Of a stretch of 64,000 nt of DNA, positions 18,631 to 27,824 are shown piece after piece. The notes beneath the pieces are model-generated. The model worked only from the letters and a program-made list of their open reading frames with translations, searched no databases and was not told the DNA's origin. Numbering within the stretch: the stretch's first letter is position 1; every line of letters begins with the position of its first letter. Source of the stretch: Mycobacterium celatum (lineage in GTDB: Bacteria > Actinomycetota > Actinomycetes > Mycobacteriales > Mycobacteriaceae); assembly GCF_002101595.1 (NCBI RefSeq), contig NZ_LQOM01000028.1, forward strand, positions 1 to 64,000, in the 5' to 3' direction. The translations under genes and the position numbers were made by a program.

Positions 18631-20457
18631 TCAGAGGTACTGGCCGAGGTTGGATTCGGTGTCGATGGCCCGGCTCGCGCTCGAGCTCTTTCCGGTGACC
18701 AGCGTGCGGATGTAGACGATCCGCTCGCCCTTCTTGCCCGAAATCCGTGCCCAGTCATCGGGATTGGTGGTGTTGGGCAGGTCCTCGTTCTCGGCGAACT
18801 CGTCGACGATCGAGTCCAGCAGATGCTGGATGCGCAGACCCGGCTGACCGGTTTCCAGCACCGACTTGATGGCGTTCTTCTTCGCCCGGTCGACGACGTT
18901 CTGGATCATCGCGCCGGAGTTGAAGTCCTTGAAGTACATGACTTCCTTGTCGCCGTTGGCGTAGGTGACCTCAAGGAACCGGTTGTCGTCGATCTCGGCG
19001 TACATCCGGTCGACAACCTTCTCGATCATCGCCTTGATGCAAGCCGAGCGGTCGCCACCGAACTCGGCGAGATCGTCGGCGTGCACCGGCAGTTCCTCGG
19101 TGAGGTACTTGGAGAAGATGTCCTGTGCCGCTTCGGCATCCGGCCGCTCGATCTTGATCTTGACGTCCAGGCGGCCGGGCCGCAGGATCGCCGGGTCGAT
19201 CATGTCCTCGCGGTTGGACGCACCGATCACGATGACGTTCTCCAGACCCTCAACGCCGTCGATCTCAGACAGCAGCTGGGGAACGACCGTGGTCTCGACG
19301 TCGGAGGAGACGCCGGTGCCGCGGGTGCGGAAGATCGAGTCCATCTCGTCGAAGAACACGATCACCGGTGTGCCCTCGGACGCCTTCTCCCGCGCGCGCT
19401 GGAAGATCAGCCGGATGTGCCGCTCGGTCTCGCCGACGAACTTGTTCAGCAGCTCGGGGCCCTTGATGTTGAGGAAATACGACTTCGCCTCGCGGGCGTC
19501 GTCGCCGCGGACCTCGGCCATCTTCTTAGCCAGCGAATTGGCAACGGCCTTGGCAATCAACGTTTTACCGCAGCCAGGCGGGCCGTAGAGCAGGACGCCC
19601 TTTGGCGGGCGAAGGGCGTACTCCCGGTAGAGCTCCTTGTGCAGGAACGGCAGCTCCACGGCGTCGCGGATCTGCTCGATCTGGCGGGTCAGGCCACCGA
19701 TGTCCTCGTAGGTGACGTCTGGCACTTCCTCGAGCACCAGATCCTCGACCTCGGCCTTGGGGATGCGTTCGAACGCATACCCGGCCTTGGTGTCGACCAG
19801 CAGCGAGTCGCCGGGCCGCAGTTTGCGCGGCCGAGTGTCGTCGTTGAGGGCGTCGGGGATGCCCTCGGGCAGGTCGGCGGCCACCAACGGCTCGGCGAGC
19901 CAGACGATGCGTTCCTCGTCGGCGTGCCCGACGACCAACGCCCGGTGGCCGTCGGCCAGGATCTCCCGCAACGTCGAGATCTCGCCGACCGATTCGTAGG
20001 TTCCGGCCTCGACGACAGTTAAAGCCTCGTTGAGCCGAACCGTCTGCCCTTTCTTGAGCAGCTTGACATCGATGTTGGGTGAGCACGTCAACCGCATCTT
20101 GCGCCCGGAGGTGAACACGTCGACGGTGTCGTCGTCGTGCGTGGCCAGCAGCACGCCGTAGCCGCTCGGGGGCTGGCCCAGCCGGTCGACCTCCTCGCGC
20201 AGCGCCAACAGCTGCTGACGAGCCTCCTTGAGGGTTTCCATCAGCTTGGAATTACGCGCCGCAAGCGAGTCGATGCGTGCCTCGAGCTGGTGCACATCGC
20301 GGGTGTTGCGCGCAGCGCTCTGCGGCCCGACAGCGCTTTCCAGCTGCTCGCGCAGTATCGAGGCCTCGCGCCGCAGCTCCTCCAGCTCGGCGGCATCGTC
20401 GCTGGACAAGTCTTGTTCGCGAGGGGTTCCGAACGCTTCACGCTCTGACTCACCCAT
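18631..20457 (-). CDS. mpa: Proteasome-associated AAA+ ATPase Mpa (ARC)
   Basis: Hexameric unfoldase that binds Pup and feeds pupylated proteins to the 20S core. The 608-residue protein has an N-terminal coiled coil (about 18-90, [19 protein letters not shown]) and tandem OB domains (about 95-240). The AAA domain follows: Walker [14 protein letters not shown], Walker [12 protein letters not shown], and arginine-finger region [15 protein letters not shown]. The C-terminal QYL tail docks into the alpha ring. The ATG at 20457 has AAGGAG 8-9 nt upstream and matches the family start MGESER; the frame upstream is antisense of the MTB12-like gene. Confidence 0.97.
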   Translation of the reverse strand: MGESEREAFGTPREQDLSSDDAAELEELRREASILREQLESAVGPQSAARNTRDVHQLEARIDSLAARNSKLMETLKEARQQLLALREEVDRLGQPPSGYGVLLATHDDDTVDVFTSGRKMRLTCSPNIDVKLLKKGQTVRLNEALTVVEAGTYESVGEISTLREILADGHRALVVGHADEERIVWLAEPLVAADLPEGIPDALNDDTRPRKLRPGDSLLVDTKAGYAFERIPKAEVEDLVLEEVPDVTYEDIGGLTRQIEQIRDAVELPFLHKELYREYALRPPKGVLLYGPPGCGKTLIAKAVANSLAKKMAEVRGDDAREAKSYFLNIKGPELLNKFVGETERHIRLIFQRAREKASEGTPVIVFFDEMDSIFRTRGTGVSSDVETTVVPQLLSEIDGVEGLENVIVIGASNREDMIDPAILRPGRLDVKIKIERPDAEAAQDIFSKYLTEELPVHADDLAEFGGDRSACIKAMIEKVVDRMYAEIDDNRFLEVTYANGDKEVMYFKDFNSGAMIQNVVDRAKKNAIKSVLETGQPGLRIQHLLDSIVDEFAENEDLPNTTNPDDWARISGKKGERIVYIRTLVTGKSSSASRAIDTESNLGQYL

Positions 20458-20564
20458 GTTGCGCTCCTTTCCCGCACCGGAACGTGGCACGGCGGATACT
20501 CCAACGCTACCGGCGATTTCGGATTCATGCGTGAACTCGAAATAGGGCGCGCTGGCAGCGGCGT

Positions 20565-20570
20565 TAACAT
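20565..20570 (+). promoter_or_regulatory. Possible -10 of the MTB12-like/lppK/DUF503 unit
   Basis: TAACAT 32 nt before the GTG start at 20603, in the 145-bp gap divergent from mpa. No convincing -35 is visible, so this is a weak call. Confidence 0.25.
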
Positions 20571-20602
20571 GACACCGACCTGGCCCAATCGAGAGGACCT
20601 TC

Positions 20603-21103
20603 GTGACCGTGAAATCCCTAGCCACAGCTGCTGCAGCCGTCGCCGCGATCGGTGCGGCGGCCGCCGGTGTGACATCCATTTCATCCGTTACCCCGGCCGC
20701 GCCGCAAGTACAGCCCGTGGTATTCGGGGCGCCGATGCCGCTCGATCCGGCGGCGGATGTGCCGACTCCCGACCAGTTGATCAACGTCCTCAACGGCTTG
20801 CAGAACCCGAGTGTTCCGTTCGCGAGCAAGGGCTATCTGGTGGAGGGCGGTGTCGGCGGGGTCGAGGGACGCATCGCTGACCGCAAGCTGCAGCAGGCCG
20901 CTGCGCACGGTTCGTTGCCGCTGACCTTCCAGGTGGCCAACATCGCGCCGGCCGGCCCGGGTGCGGCGTCGGCCGACATCACCGCTTCGGGTCCGACCCT
21001 GGCGCCGACCACGCAGAACATCACGTTCGTCAACCAGGGCAGCTGGAAGCTCTCCCGCGCCTCGGCGATGACGCTGGTGCAGCAAATCCAGTCCGCGGGC
21101 TGA
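20603..21103 (+). CDS. MTB12/CFP-2-like secreted antigen
   Basis: A 166-residue secreted protein. The N-terminus [22 protein letters not shown] is a signal peptide without a lipobox Cys. The mature part closely resembles the low-molecular-weight antigen MTB12 (CFP-2, Rv2376c) as I remember it: [45 protein letters not shown], and [18 protein letters not shown]. The fold is NTF2-like. It starts at GTG 20603 with GAGAGGA upstream and ends 14 bp before lppK, to which it is paralogous. In M. tuberculosis the MTB12 gene lies elsewhere; only lppK is at this locus. Confidence 0.85.
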   Translation: MTVKSLATAAAAVAAIGAAAAGVTSISSVTPAAPQVQPVVFGAPMPLDPAADVPTPDQLINVLNGLQNPSVPFASKGYLVEGGVGGVEGRIADRKLQQAAAHGSLPLTFQVANIAPAGPGAASADITASGPTLAPTTQNITFVNQGSWKLSRASAMTLVQQIQSAG

Positions 21104-21117
21104 CCGCTGCTGGTGCT

Positions 21118-21663
21118 GTGCCGGTTTCCAGGCACGTTCGGGCAGCCGTAAGCGCCGCCGCGACGGTGGCGGCGCTTGGGCTGCCGGGGTGCTCGAGCGG
21201 CGGTTCGGGCTCTCCCGCCCCGTCGGCGGCGTCGCCGCCGGAATCTGCACGGGCCACGACGTCGGCGCCGCAGAGCGCGCAGGTGCCGGCGCCCGAGGCC
21301 CTCACCGACGTGCTGTACCGGCTCGCCGACCCGGCGGTGCCCGGAGTCGAAAAGCTCAACCTCGTCGAGGGCGCAACCCCCGACAACGCCGCGGCCCTGG
21401 ACAAATTCGCCAACGCGCTGCTGAGCGGCGGCTACGCGCCGATGACCTTCGAGGCGCGCGACATCGCCTGGTCGGACCGGGATCCCGCCGACGTGGTGGC
21501 CACCGTCAACGTCAGCACACCCCGTCGCGGTACGCCAGGGTTCTCGTTCCCGATGGAGTTCAAGCCCTACCAGGGTGGCTGGCAGCTCTCGCAACGCACC
21601 GCGGAGACACTGCTCGCCTTCGGTACTGCGCCAAGCGGGGCGCCGCCGACGCCGACTCCCTGA
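21118..21663 (+). CDS. lppK: Lipoprotein LppK (MTB12-family domain)
   Basis: A 181-residue lipoprotein. The signal peptide ends in a lipobox, ALGLPGC, with the acylated Cys at about residue 25. A Ser/Pro/Ala-rich linker follows, and then a domain paralogous to the preceding gene: ALTDVLYRLADPAVPGVEKL, LVEGATPDNAAALDKFANAL and GGWQLSQRTAETLL. Function unknown. It starts with GTG 14 bp after the MTB12-like gene and ends 7 bp before the DUF503 gene, so the three form an operon. Confidence 0.85.
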   Translation: MPVSRHVRAAVSAAATVAALGLPGCSSGGSGSPAPSAASPPESARATTSAPQSAQVPAPEALTDVLYRLADPAVPGVEKLNLVEGATPDNAAALDKFANALLSGGYAPMTFEARDIAWSDRDPADVVATVNVSTPRRGTPGFSFPMEFKPYQGGWQLSQRTAETLLAFGTAPSGAPPTPTP

Positions 21664-21670
21664 CGACGCG

Positions 21671-21964
21671 ATGTGGATCGGCTGGCTGGAGTTCGACGTG
21701 CTGCTCGGTGACGTGCGTTCACTGAAGCAGAAGCGGTCGATGATCCGCCCCGTGGTGGCGGAGCTCCAACGCAAGCTCAGCGTGTCGGCGGCCGAGACGG
21801 GCTCACAGGAGCTGTATCGGCGGGCGGCCATCGGGGTGGCAATGACGTCCGCCGACCGCGCACACGCCGTCGAGGTGCTCGACGCGGCCGAACGCATGGT
21901 GGCCGCACACCCGGAGTTCGAACTGCTGTCGGTGCGCCGCGGGCTGCAGCGCAGCGACGACTAA
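21671..21964 (+). CDS. DUF503 family protein, Rv2117-like
   Basis: A 97-residue cytosolic protein of the YlxP/DUF503 family. It has MWIGWLEFDVLLGDVRSLKQKRSMIRPVV at the N-terminus, a RRAAIGVAMTSADRAHAVEVLDAAE helix and a C-terminal ELLSVRRGL strand. Elsewhere such proteins are encoded near rbfA/infB and are thought to be ribosome-related, but the role is unproven. Start ATG lies 7 bp after the lppK stop. Confidence 0.85.
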   Translation: MWIGWLEFDVLLGDVRSLKQKRSMIRPVVAELQRKLSVSAAETGSQELYRRAAIGVAMTSADRAHAVEVLDAAERMVAAHPEFELLSVRRGLQRSDD

Positions 21965-21972
21965 GGTTTGGC

Positions 21973-22028
21973 GAGCAGACGCAAAATGCTCTAAAACCGT
22001 TGCGTTTTAGGGCATTTTGCGTCTGCTC
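21973..22028. terminator. Long perfect-stem hairpin between convergent genes
   Basis: The arms GAGCAGACGCAAAATGC and GCATTTTGCGTCTGCTC pair fully. The stem continues inward through CTAAAAC/GTTTTAG with one mismatch, giving about 24 bp with a 6-nt loop. Located between the DUF503 stop and the trmI stop, where it could terminate both. It is unlike the 62-bp hairpin family. Confidence 0.75.
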
Positions 22029-22031
22029 GGT

Positions 22032-22871
<840 letters not shown>

Positions 22872-22927
22872 CTAGCCTGCCAGCAGACTCGCCGAGACCG
22901 ATGCGCGGGGTTGTCGGGGGTCGACTT

Positions 22928-22933
22928 TAGGCT
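22928..22933 (+). promoter_or_regulatory. Candidate -10 for a leaderless mini-ORF transcript
   Basis: TAGGCT followed by 6 nt and the ATG at 22940. The same hexamer and spacing precede the PAC2 start at 35032, so transcription should begin at the mini-ORF start codon. Confidence 0.5.
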
Positions 22934-22939
22934 GCGGGT

Positions 22940-23002
22940 ATGAGCCGCGCCGGCGACGATGCAGAGCGCAACGATGAGGAGGAGCGGCGCCATGAGCGAT
23001 GA
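22940..23002 (+). CDS. MIRU-like leaderless mini-ORF upstream of the RecB-family nuclease
   Basis: Encodes MSRAGDDAERNDEEERRHER, nearly the same peptide as the mini-ORF before cobL. Its last codons overlap the nuclease start (ATG at 22992, mini-ORF TGA at 23000-23002), and its GAGGAGGAG codons form the nuclease ribosome-binding site. The -10-like TAGGCT 6 nt upstream implies a leaderless transcript. Likely role: translational coupling or regulation. Confidence 0.6.
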   Translation: MSRAGDDAERNDEEERRHER

Positions 23003-23870
23003 ACGGTCGCGGCCAGCTTCAAAACCGGCTCTGTCGCCGTCGCGGGCGGCCGACTTCAAACAGTGCCCGCTGCTGTATCGGTTCCGCGCGATCGACCGGC
23101 TGCCCGAGCCGCCGTCCACCGCGCAACTGCGGGGATCGCTGGTACATGCCGCTCTCGAACAGCTCTATGGTCTGCCAGCCGACCAGCGCGTCCCGGATAC
23201 CGCCCGCGCTCTGGTGGGCCCGGCGTGGGAGCAGCTGCTCGCCGAAGAGCCCACGCTGGCCGCCGAATTGGACGACGCGCAGTTGAGCGAACTGCTCGAC
23301 GAGGCCCGGGCATTGCTGTCCGGCTATTACCGGTTGGAGGATCCCACCCGGTTCGATCCGCAAAGCTGCGAGCAGCGCGTCGAGGTCGAACTGGCCGACG
23401 GCACGCTGTTGCGCGGGTTCATCGACCGGATCGACGTCGCGCCCACCGGCGAGCTGCGCGTGGTGGATTACAAGACCGGCAAGGCGCCGCCGGAAGCCCG
23501 CGCCCTTGCCGAGTTCAAGGCACTGTTCCAGATGAAGTTCTATGCGGTGGCGCTGCTGCGCTCGCGCGGTGTGCTGCCCACCCGGCTGCGTCTCGTCTAC
23601 CTGGCCGACGGCCAGCTGCTGGACTACTCCCCCGACGAGGAAGAGCTGCTGCGCTTCGAGAAGACACTGATAGCAATCTGGCGGGCAATCCAATCAGCCG
23701 GTGCCACAGGCGATTTCAGACCCCGCCCGTCGCGGCTGTGCGACTGGTGCCCGCACCGGGCACACTGCCCGGTTTACGGGGGAACGCCGCCGCCCTACCC
23801 GGGCTGGCCGGACCACCCCGACGAAGGCGATCCGGACGCCGTCCTGCATCGCGCGGACCCCGCGGCGTGA
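22992..23870 (+). CDS. RecB-family PD-(D/E)XK exonuclease with probable Fe-S cluster, Rv2119-like
   Basis: A 292-residue single-domain nuclease. It begins MSDERSRPASKPALSPSRAADFKQCPLLYRF; SPSRAADFKQC is the typical start of AddB/RecB-like nuclease domains, with Cys25 as first cluster ligand. HAALEQLYGLP provides the catalytic His region, and RVVDYKTGKAP carries the Asp and Lys of the active site. The C-terminal CDWCPHRAHCPVYGG supplies three more Cys, so a 4Fe-4S cluster is likely. The start at 22992 is set by the GAGGAG ribosome-binding site within the mini-ORF. Its stop overlaps the next gene (GTGA). Role in DNA repair is inferred. Confidence 0.88.
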   Translation: MSDERSRPASKPALSPSRAADFKQCPLLYRFRAIDRLPEPPSTAQLRGSLVHAALEQLYGLPADQRVPDTARALVGPAWEQLLAEEPTLAAELDDAQLSELLDEARALLSGYYRLEDPTRFDPQSCEQRVEVELADGTLLRGFIDRIDVAPTGELRVVDYKTGKAPPEARALAEFKALFQMKFYAVALLRSRGVLPTRLRLVYLADGQLLDYSPDEEELLRFEKTLIAIWRAIQSAGATGDFRPRPSRLCDWCPHRAHCPVYGGTPPPYPGWPDHPDEGDPDAVLHRADPAA

Positions 23871-24646
23871 TCGGTTGCCACTACCGTCGTCTCGGAGCCG
23901 ACGGCGACGGCGTGGAATACGAATCCACCGACTTCACCCGCAGCAATTGGGCGCGCGACCTTCAGCACGGCTCACCGCCGCTGGCGCTGCTGACCAAAGC
24001 GATCGAAGAACTGCTGACGGATTCGCCGCTGCGGATCGCGCGGTTGAGCCTCGACATCCTGGGAATCATTCCGGTGACGCCGGTGTCGGTGCGGGCGTGG
24101 GTCGAGCGGCCCGGCACGCGAATCTCGTTGCTGGCGGCCGAAATGCGGGCCGGCGACCGCCCGGTGGCGCGGCTCAGTGTGTGGGCGCTGGCCACCAGCG
24201 ACACCGCCGACGTGGCCGCCGACCGCTACCCGCCGATAGTGGAGGGTCCGGCCCAACCGCTGCCGTCGTATTGGTGGAACGTCGGCAGATACCTGAAGTC
24301 GGTGGATTGGCGCCCGCAGCCCGACGACCCCGCCGGCGCGGCGGTGTGGTGGCTGCGCCCGATGGTGCATGTGGTGGACACCGAGGACACCACGCCGTTG
24401 CAGGACCTGGCCATGGTCGTCGACTCCGCCAACGGCGTCGGCGCCGCGTTGCACCCGGAGCGGTTCACGTTCATGAACACCGACACCGTCGTGCATCTGC
24501 ATCGGGCGCCGCGCGGCAGCGATTTTGCGTTGAGGGCGCGCGGGTCGATCGGACCCGACGGGATCGGGGTGACCACCGCGGAGATCTTCGACCGCGGCGG
24601 GTTCATCGGAACGTCGGCGCAAACACATCTGGTGCAACGCCGCTGA
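23867..24646 (+). CDS. Thioesterase-family protein (double hotdog)
   Basis: A 259-residue protein resembling acyl-CoA thioesterase family members. It has STDFTRSNWARDLQHGSPPLALLTKAIEEL in the N-terminal hotdog and a LDILGIIPVTPVSVRAWVERPG strand pair. PVARLSVWAL, VVDSANGVGAAL (second hotdog Asp/Asn region) and FMNTDTVVHLHRAPRGSDFALRAR follow. The GTG start overlaps the preceding nuclease stop by 4 nt, so they are co-translated, though a functional link is not evident. The substrate cannot be assigned. The long frame upstream is an alternate frame of the nuclease gene. Confidence 0.78.
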   Translation: MIGCHYRRLGADGDGVEYESTDFTRSNWARDLQHGSPPLALLTKAIEELLTDSPLRIARLSLDILGIIPVTPVSVRAWVERPGTRISLLAAEMRAGDRPVARLSVWALATSDTADVAADRYPPIVEGPAQPLPSYWWNVGRYLKSVDWRPQPDDPAGAAVWWLRPMVHVVDTEDTTPLQDLAMVVDSANGVGAALHPERFTFMNTDTVVHLHRAPRGSDFALRARGSIGPDGIGVTTAEIFDRGGFIGTSAQTHLVQRR

Positions 24647-24649
24647 CTG

Positions 24650-26017
24650 TTACAGCGGCGACATCTCCTGCAGCATCGTGGGTATCAGCTCGCTGACCGT
24701 GGGGTGGATGTGCATGGTGCGCGATAGCGTGGTGTAGGGCGCCTTGGCGGACATCACATCGAGGACGGCGTGGATGATCTCGTCGCCGCCGACACCGAGG
24801 ATGGCCGCTCCCAGAATCTGTTTCGTGTCGGAGTCGACTATGACTCTCATAAAGCCCTGTGTCTCACCCTTTTCCACCGCCCTGCCGACGCGGGTCATGG
24901 GGCGCTGGCCGATCAGCGCCGGGCGGCCCGACGCGCGCACCTGCTCGACGGTCATGCCGGCGCGTCCCAGCGGCGGGTCGATGTACAGCGCATAGGTGCT
25001 GATGCGGTCGCTGACCCGGCGCGAGTCGCCGTCGAGCAGGTTGGCCGCGACGATCTCGAAATCGTTGTACGAGGTGTGGGTGAACGCGCCCTTGCCGTTG
25101 CAGTCGCCCATCGCCCAGATGTGTTCCACGTTGGTCTTGAGCCCGTCGTCGACGGTGATGTATCCGCGGGCGTCGGTCTGCACACCGGCACGATCGAGGC
25201 CGAGGTCGTCGGTGTTGGGCCGTCGCCCGACCGCGACCAGCAGATGGCTGCCGGAGATCGGATGCGCGCCGCTGCTCGGCGTCACTTCGAACCCGTTGTC
25301 CCGCTTGGTGATCCGGATGTCGTCGGCATTGACGACGATGTCGATACCTTCGCCCTCCAGAATCGACCGGATGGCGGCCGAGACGTCGTCGTCCTCGCGC
25401 GACGCCAATCGCGGGCCCTTCTCGATTACCGTCACCGCGGCGCCGAACCGGCGGTACATCTGGGCGAATTCGAGCGCGATGTAGCTGCCACCGATGATCA
25501 CGAGATGATCGGGCAGCACATCGAGTTCGAGGATCGACACGTTGGTGAGGAATTCGACGTCGGACAGCCCGGCGATGTCCGGGACGACGGCGCGACCGCC
25601 GACGTTCAGAAAGATCCGGTTGGCGTGCAGCAGTTGGTCACCGACCCGCAGCGTGTGCGAGTCCTCGAAGCGGGCGTGGCCGCGCACAACCGTGCAGCCG
25701 TGCATGCCGGTCAGCCAGTCCTCGACACCTTTGCGGTCCTTGAGCATGATGTTGTCTTTGCGCGCTTTGACTTTCGCTATGTCCACGCTGACTGATCCGG
25801 TGCCGACGCCGTAGTCGGCGCCGCGGCGGGCCAGGTGCGCCGCGTGCGCGCTTGCCACCAACGTCTTGGTGGGGATGCAGCCGGTGTTGACGCAGGTGCC
25901 GCCGATCAGTTTGCGCTCCACGACCGCGACGCGCTGCCCCGCGGCCGTCAGCCGGCCTGCCAGCGGCGGACCGGCTTGACCGGCGCCCACCACAATCGCG
26001 TCGAAATAGCTTGTCAC
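24650..26017 (-). CDS. FAD-dependent pyridine nucleotide-disulfide oxidoreductase (mercuric reductase-like)
   Basis: A 455-residue class I flavoprotein. FAD-binding AIVVGAGQAGPPLAGRL is followed by the redox-active disulfide GGTCVNTGCIPTKT. Next come NAD(P)-binding LVIIGGSYIALEFAQMYRRFGA, the second FAD motif EHIWAMGDCNGKGAFTHTS and a C-terminal dimerisation domain with MHIHPTVSELIPT, which carries the His-x-x-x-x-Glu active-site pair of the neighbouring subunit. There is no N-terminal heavy-metal domain and no C-terminal Cys pair, so it is probably not a true mercuric reductase. It overlaps the DUF4126 gene by 4 nt. Confidence 0.88.
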   Translation of the reverse strand: MTSYFDAIVVGAGQAGPPLAGRLTAAGQRVAVVERKLIGGTCVNTGCIPTKTLVASAHAAHLARRGADYGVGTGSVSVDIAKVKARKDNIMLKDRKGVEDWLTGMHGCTVVRGHARFEDSHTLRVGDQLLHANRIFLNVGGRAVVPDIAGLSDVEFLTNVSILELDVLPDHLVIIGGSYIALEFAQMYRRFGAAVTVIEKGPRLASREDDDVSAAIRSILEGEGIDIVVNADDIRITKRDNGFEVTPSSGAHPISGSHLLVAVGRRPNTDDLGLDRAGVQTDARGYITVDDGLKTNVEHIWAMGDCNGKGAFTHTSYNDFEIVAANLLDGDSRRVSDRISTYALYIDPPLGRAGMTVEQVRASGRPALIGQRPMTRVGRAVEKGETQGFMRVIVDSDTKQILGAAILGVGGDEIIHAVLDVMSAKAPYTTLSRTMHIHPTVSELIPTMLQEMSPL

Positions 26018-26496
26018 AGAACAGCTGTCGTCACTGCGATGGCGAATCCGCCGAGCACCGCAACTGCGTCTTCGAGCAGCGCGACCGATAGGTCGTGACC
26101 GTGCGCGGCGACCAGCCGGGTGCGGGCTTCATAGCCGCCGAGAGTACCCAGCACGGCGCCGAGCGCGCCGGCGCCGAGCGCGCTCCAGGTGTAACCCCAC
26201 GCGGTGCCGATGACGGCACCGGCGAACGCGCCCAACACGATCCGGGCGATGAACCCTATCGCGGCGGTGCGACTCGGCGTGGCGGGAAGCTTGTCGGCCA
26301 CCAGTTCGAGGATCGCCAGAAGGGTCAGCACGGCGACGGTCACCGGGTGGCCCACCCACCAGGCCCAGGTTCCGTCCATGTTGATCCAGTCCAGCAAGGC
26401 CGCCCACGCGACCACGGCGGGGGCGGTCAGCGAGCGCAAGCCGGCGACGACGCCGATCAGCAGAGCGAGCAGCAGGACAAGGACGTGGGTCGCCAT
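26014..26496 (-). CDS. DUF4126 integral membrane protein, Rv2120c-like
   Basis: A 160-residue hydrophobic protein with about four membrane spans: HVLVLLLALLIGVVAGLRSL, VTVAVLTLLAILELVADKLP, IVLGAFAGAVIGTAWGYTWSALGAGALGAVLG and the C-terminal ALLEDAVAVLGGFAIAVTTAVL. The LRSLTAPAVVAWA and ELVADKLPATPSRT segments are family-typical. Function unknown. It lies downstream of hisG and overlaps the disulfide oxidoreductase by 4 nt. Confidence 0.8.
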   Translation of the reverse strand: MATHVLVLLLALLIGVVAGLRSLTAPAVVAWAALLDWINMDGTWAWWVGHPVTVAVLTLLAILELVADKLPATPSRTAAIGFIARIVLGAFAGAVIGTAWGYTWSALGAGALGAVLGTLGGYEARTRLVAAHGHDLSVALLEDAVAVLGGFAIAVTTAVL

Positions 26497-26520
26497 GGCG
26501 AGGACGCTAACACGGGGACC

Positions 26521-26565
26521 GATCGCAAGGGCGGCAACGCCGGACGCAGCGGGTCGCGACCCGAC
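26521..26565 (+). repeat. 50-bp repeat, diverged copy c
   Basis: GATCGCAAGGGCGGCAACGC followed by GCAGCGGGTCGC aligns with copies a and b. It starts just beyond the hisG stop codon, between hisG and the DUF4126 gene. Confidence 0.6.
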
Positions 26566-26573
26566 CAGCGCGG

Positions 26574-27428
26574 TCAGAATCGGCAGAACCGGATGTCGGA
26601 AGCCAGGATCGCCTTGGCACCGATGGCGGCGAGCTCGTCCATGATCGCGTTGACGTCGCGGCGGGGCACCAACGCGCGAACCGCCACCCAGTCCGGGTCG
26701 GCGAGCGGGGCGATCGTCGGGGACTCCAGCCCCGGCGTGATCGACGTGGCGTTGTCGAGCACCGAACGCGGGCAGTCGTAGTCCAGCATCAGATACTGCT
26801 GACCGAACACGACGCCCTGCACCCGGGCCACCAGCTGGTCCCGGGCGGGGCTGACGTGCTCGCGCGCGTCGGCTCGCTCGATCAGCACCGCCTCCGAATC
26901 ACACAGCGGCTCACCGAAGGCCACGAGGTCATGCAGGCTCAGGGTCCGGCCCGAGCCCACCACGTCGGCGATCGCGTCCGCCACGCCCAGTTGCACCGAG
27001 ATCTCCACCGCGCCGTCGAGCCGGATCACGGTAGCCTCGATTCCCTTGGCGGCCAGGTCTTTTCGAACCAGATTCGGGTAAGCGGTGGCGATCCGCCGGC
27101 CGGCGAGGTCGGCGGTGCTCCAGTCCCGCCCGGCAGGCGCGGCGTACCGGAAACTCGACGACCCGAAGCCCAGCGACAGCCGTTCAGCCACCGGAGCCTC
27201 GGACTCGCGGGCCAAATCCCGGCCGGTGATCCCGAAGTCGAGATCACCGGAGCCGACGTAGATCGCGATGTCTTTGGGGCGCAGGAAGAAGAACTCGACG
27301 TTGTTCACCGGGTCCAGGACGGTCAGGTCCTTGGGGTCGGTGCGACGGCGGTATCCGGCCTCGGCGAGGATCTCGGCGGCCGGTTCACTGAGTGCTCCTT
27401 TGTTGGGAACGGCGACCCGCAGCATCAC
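26574..27428 (-). CDS. hisG: ATP phosphoribosyltransferase HisG (long form)
   Basis: First step of histidine synthesis: ATP plus PRPP gives phosphoribosyl-ATP. The 284-residue protein starts [29 protein letters not shown]. It contains the PRPP-binding region [16 protein letters not shown] and a C-terminal regulatory ACT-like domain (about 210-284) ending SDIRFCRF, which gives histidine feedback inhibition in the long form. Two starts are possible, GTG 27428 (4-nt overlap with hisE) or ATG 27425 (1-nt overlap); both imply coupling to hisE. Confidence 0.97.
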   Translation of the reverse strand: MMLRVAVPNKGALSEPAAEILAEAGYRRRTDPKDLTVLDPVNNVEFFFLRPKDIAIYVGSGDLDFGITGRDLARESEAPVAERLSLGFGSSSFRYAAPAGRDWSTADLAGRRIATAYPNLVRKDLAAKGIEATVIRLDGAVEISVQLGVADAIADVVGSGRTLSLHDLVAFGEPLCDSEAVLIERADAREHVSPARDQLVARVQGVVFGQQYLMLDYDCPRSVLDNATSITPGLESPTIAPLADPDWVAVRALVPRRDVNAIMDELAAIGAKAILASDIRFCRF

Positions 27429-27706
27429 AGCTTCCTATACACGTCGTCGAGGGTCAGCCCGCGCGCGATCATCAGCACCAGCGTCCAGTACAGCAATTGG
27501 CTGATCTCCTCGGCCAGGGCGTCGTCGGGTTCGTGTTCGGCCGCCAACCAGACTTCGCCGGCCTCTTCGAGGATCTTCTTGCCGACGGCATGCACGCCGC
27601 TGTCCAGCGCGGCCACCGTGCTGCTGCCGGGCGGCCTGGTGCGGGCGCGCTCGCCGAGTTCGGCGAACAGATCCTCGAAGGTCTTCACGGCCAGCGATTG
27701 TTTCAT
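27425..27706 (-). CDS. hisE: Phosphoribosyl-ATP pyrophosphatase HisE
   Basis: Second step of histidine synthesis, hydrolysing PR-ATP to PR-AMP. The 93-residue all-helical protein has [46 protein letters not shown] with the metal-binding EEAGE motif, and the [19 protein letters not shown] helix. The start at 27706 gives the family length; a longer frame to 27805 runs into the hairpin at 27756-27816 and was not used. It overlaps hisG. Confidence 0.96.
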   Translation of the reverse strand: MKQSLAVKTFEDLFAELGERARTRPPGSSTVAALDSGVHAVGKKILEEAGEVWLAAEHEPDDALAEEISQLLYWTLVLMIARGLTLDDVYRKL

Positions 27707-27755
27707 GCGGCCGTCAGCAAAGTCACGGCAGTTTCGCGTGTGGTCACCTCCAGCC

Positions 27756-27816
27756 GCGAGCGTGCGCAAAAACGGGATCCATGCCAGCGTGTCGACCGGG
27801 GACACGCACGCTCGCG
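27756..27816. terminator. 62-bp intergenic hairpin, copy 4
   Basis: CGCGAGCGTGCG pairs with CGCACGCTCGCG. It sits 8 bp downstream of the sugar-porter stop (27825) and upstream of hisE on the same strand. Confidence 0.72.
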
Positions 27817-27824
27817 GAGAGGGG

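Noticed and set aside
24650-26017. Mercuric reductase merA
   Set aside because: The redox disulfide is present, but the N-terminal metal domain and C-terminal Cys pair of MerA are missing and no mer genes are nearby.
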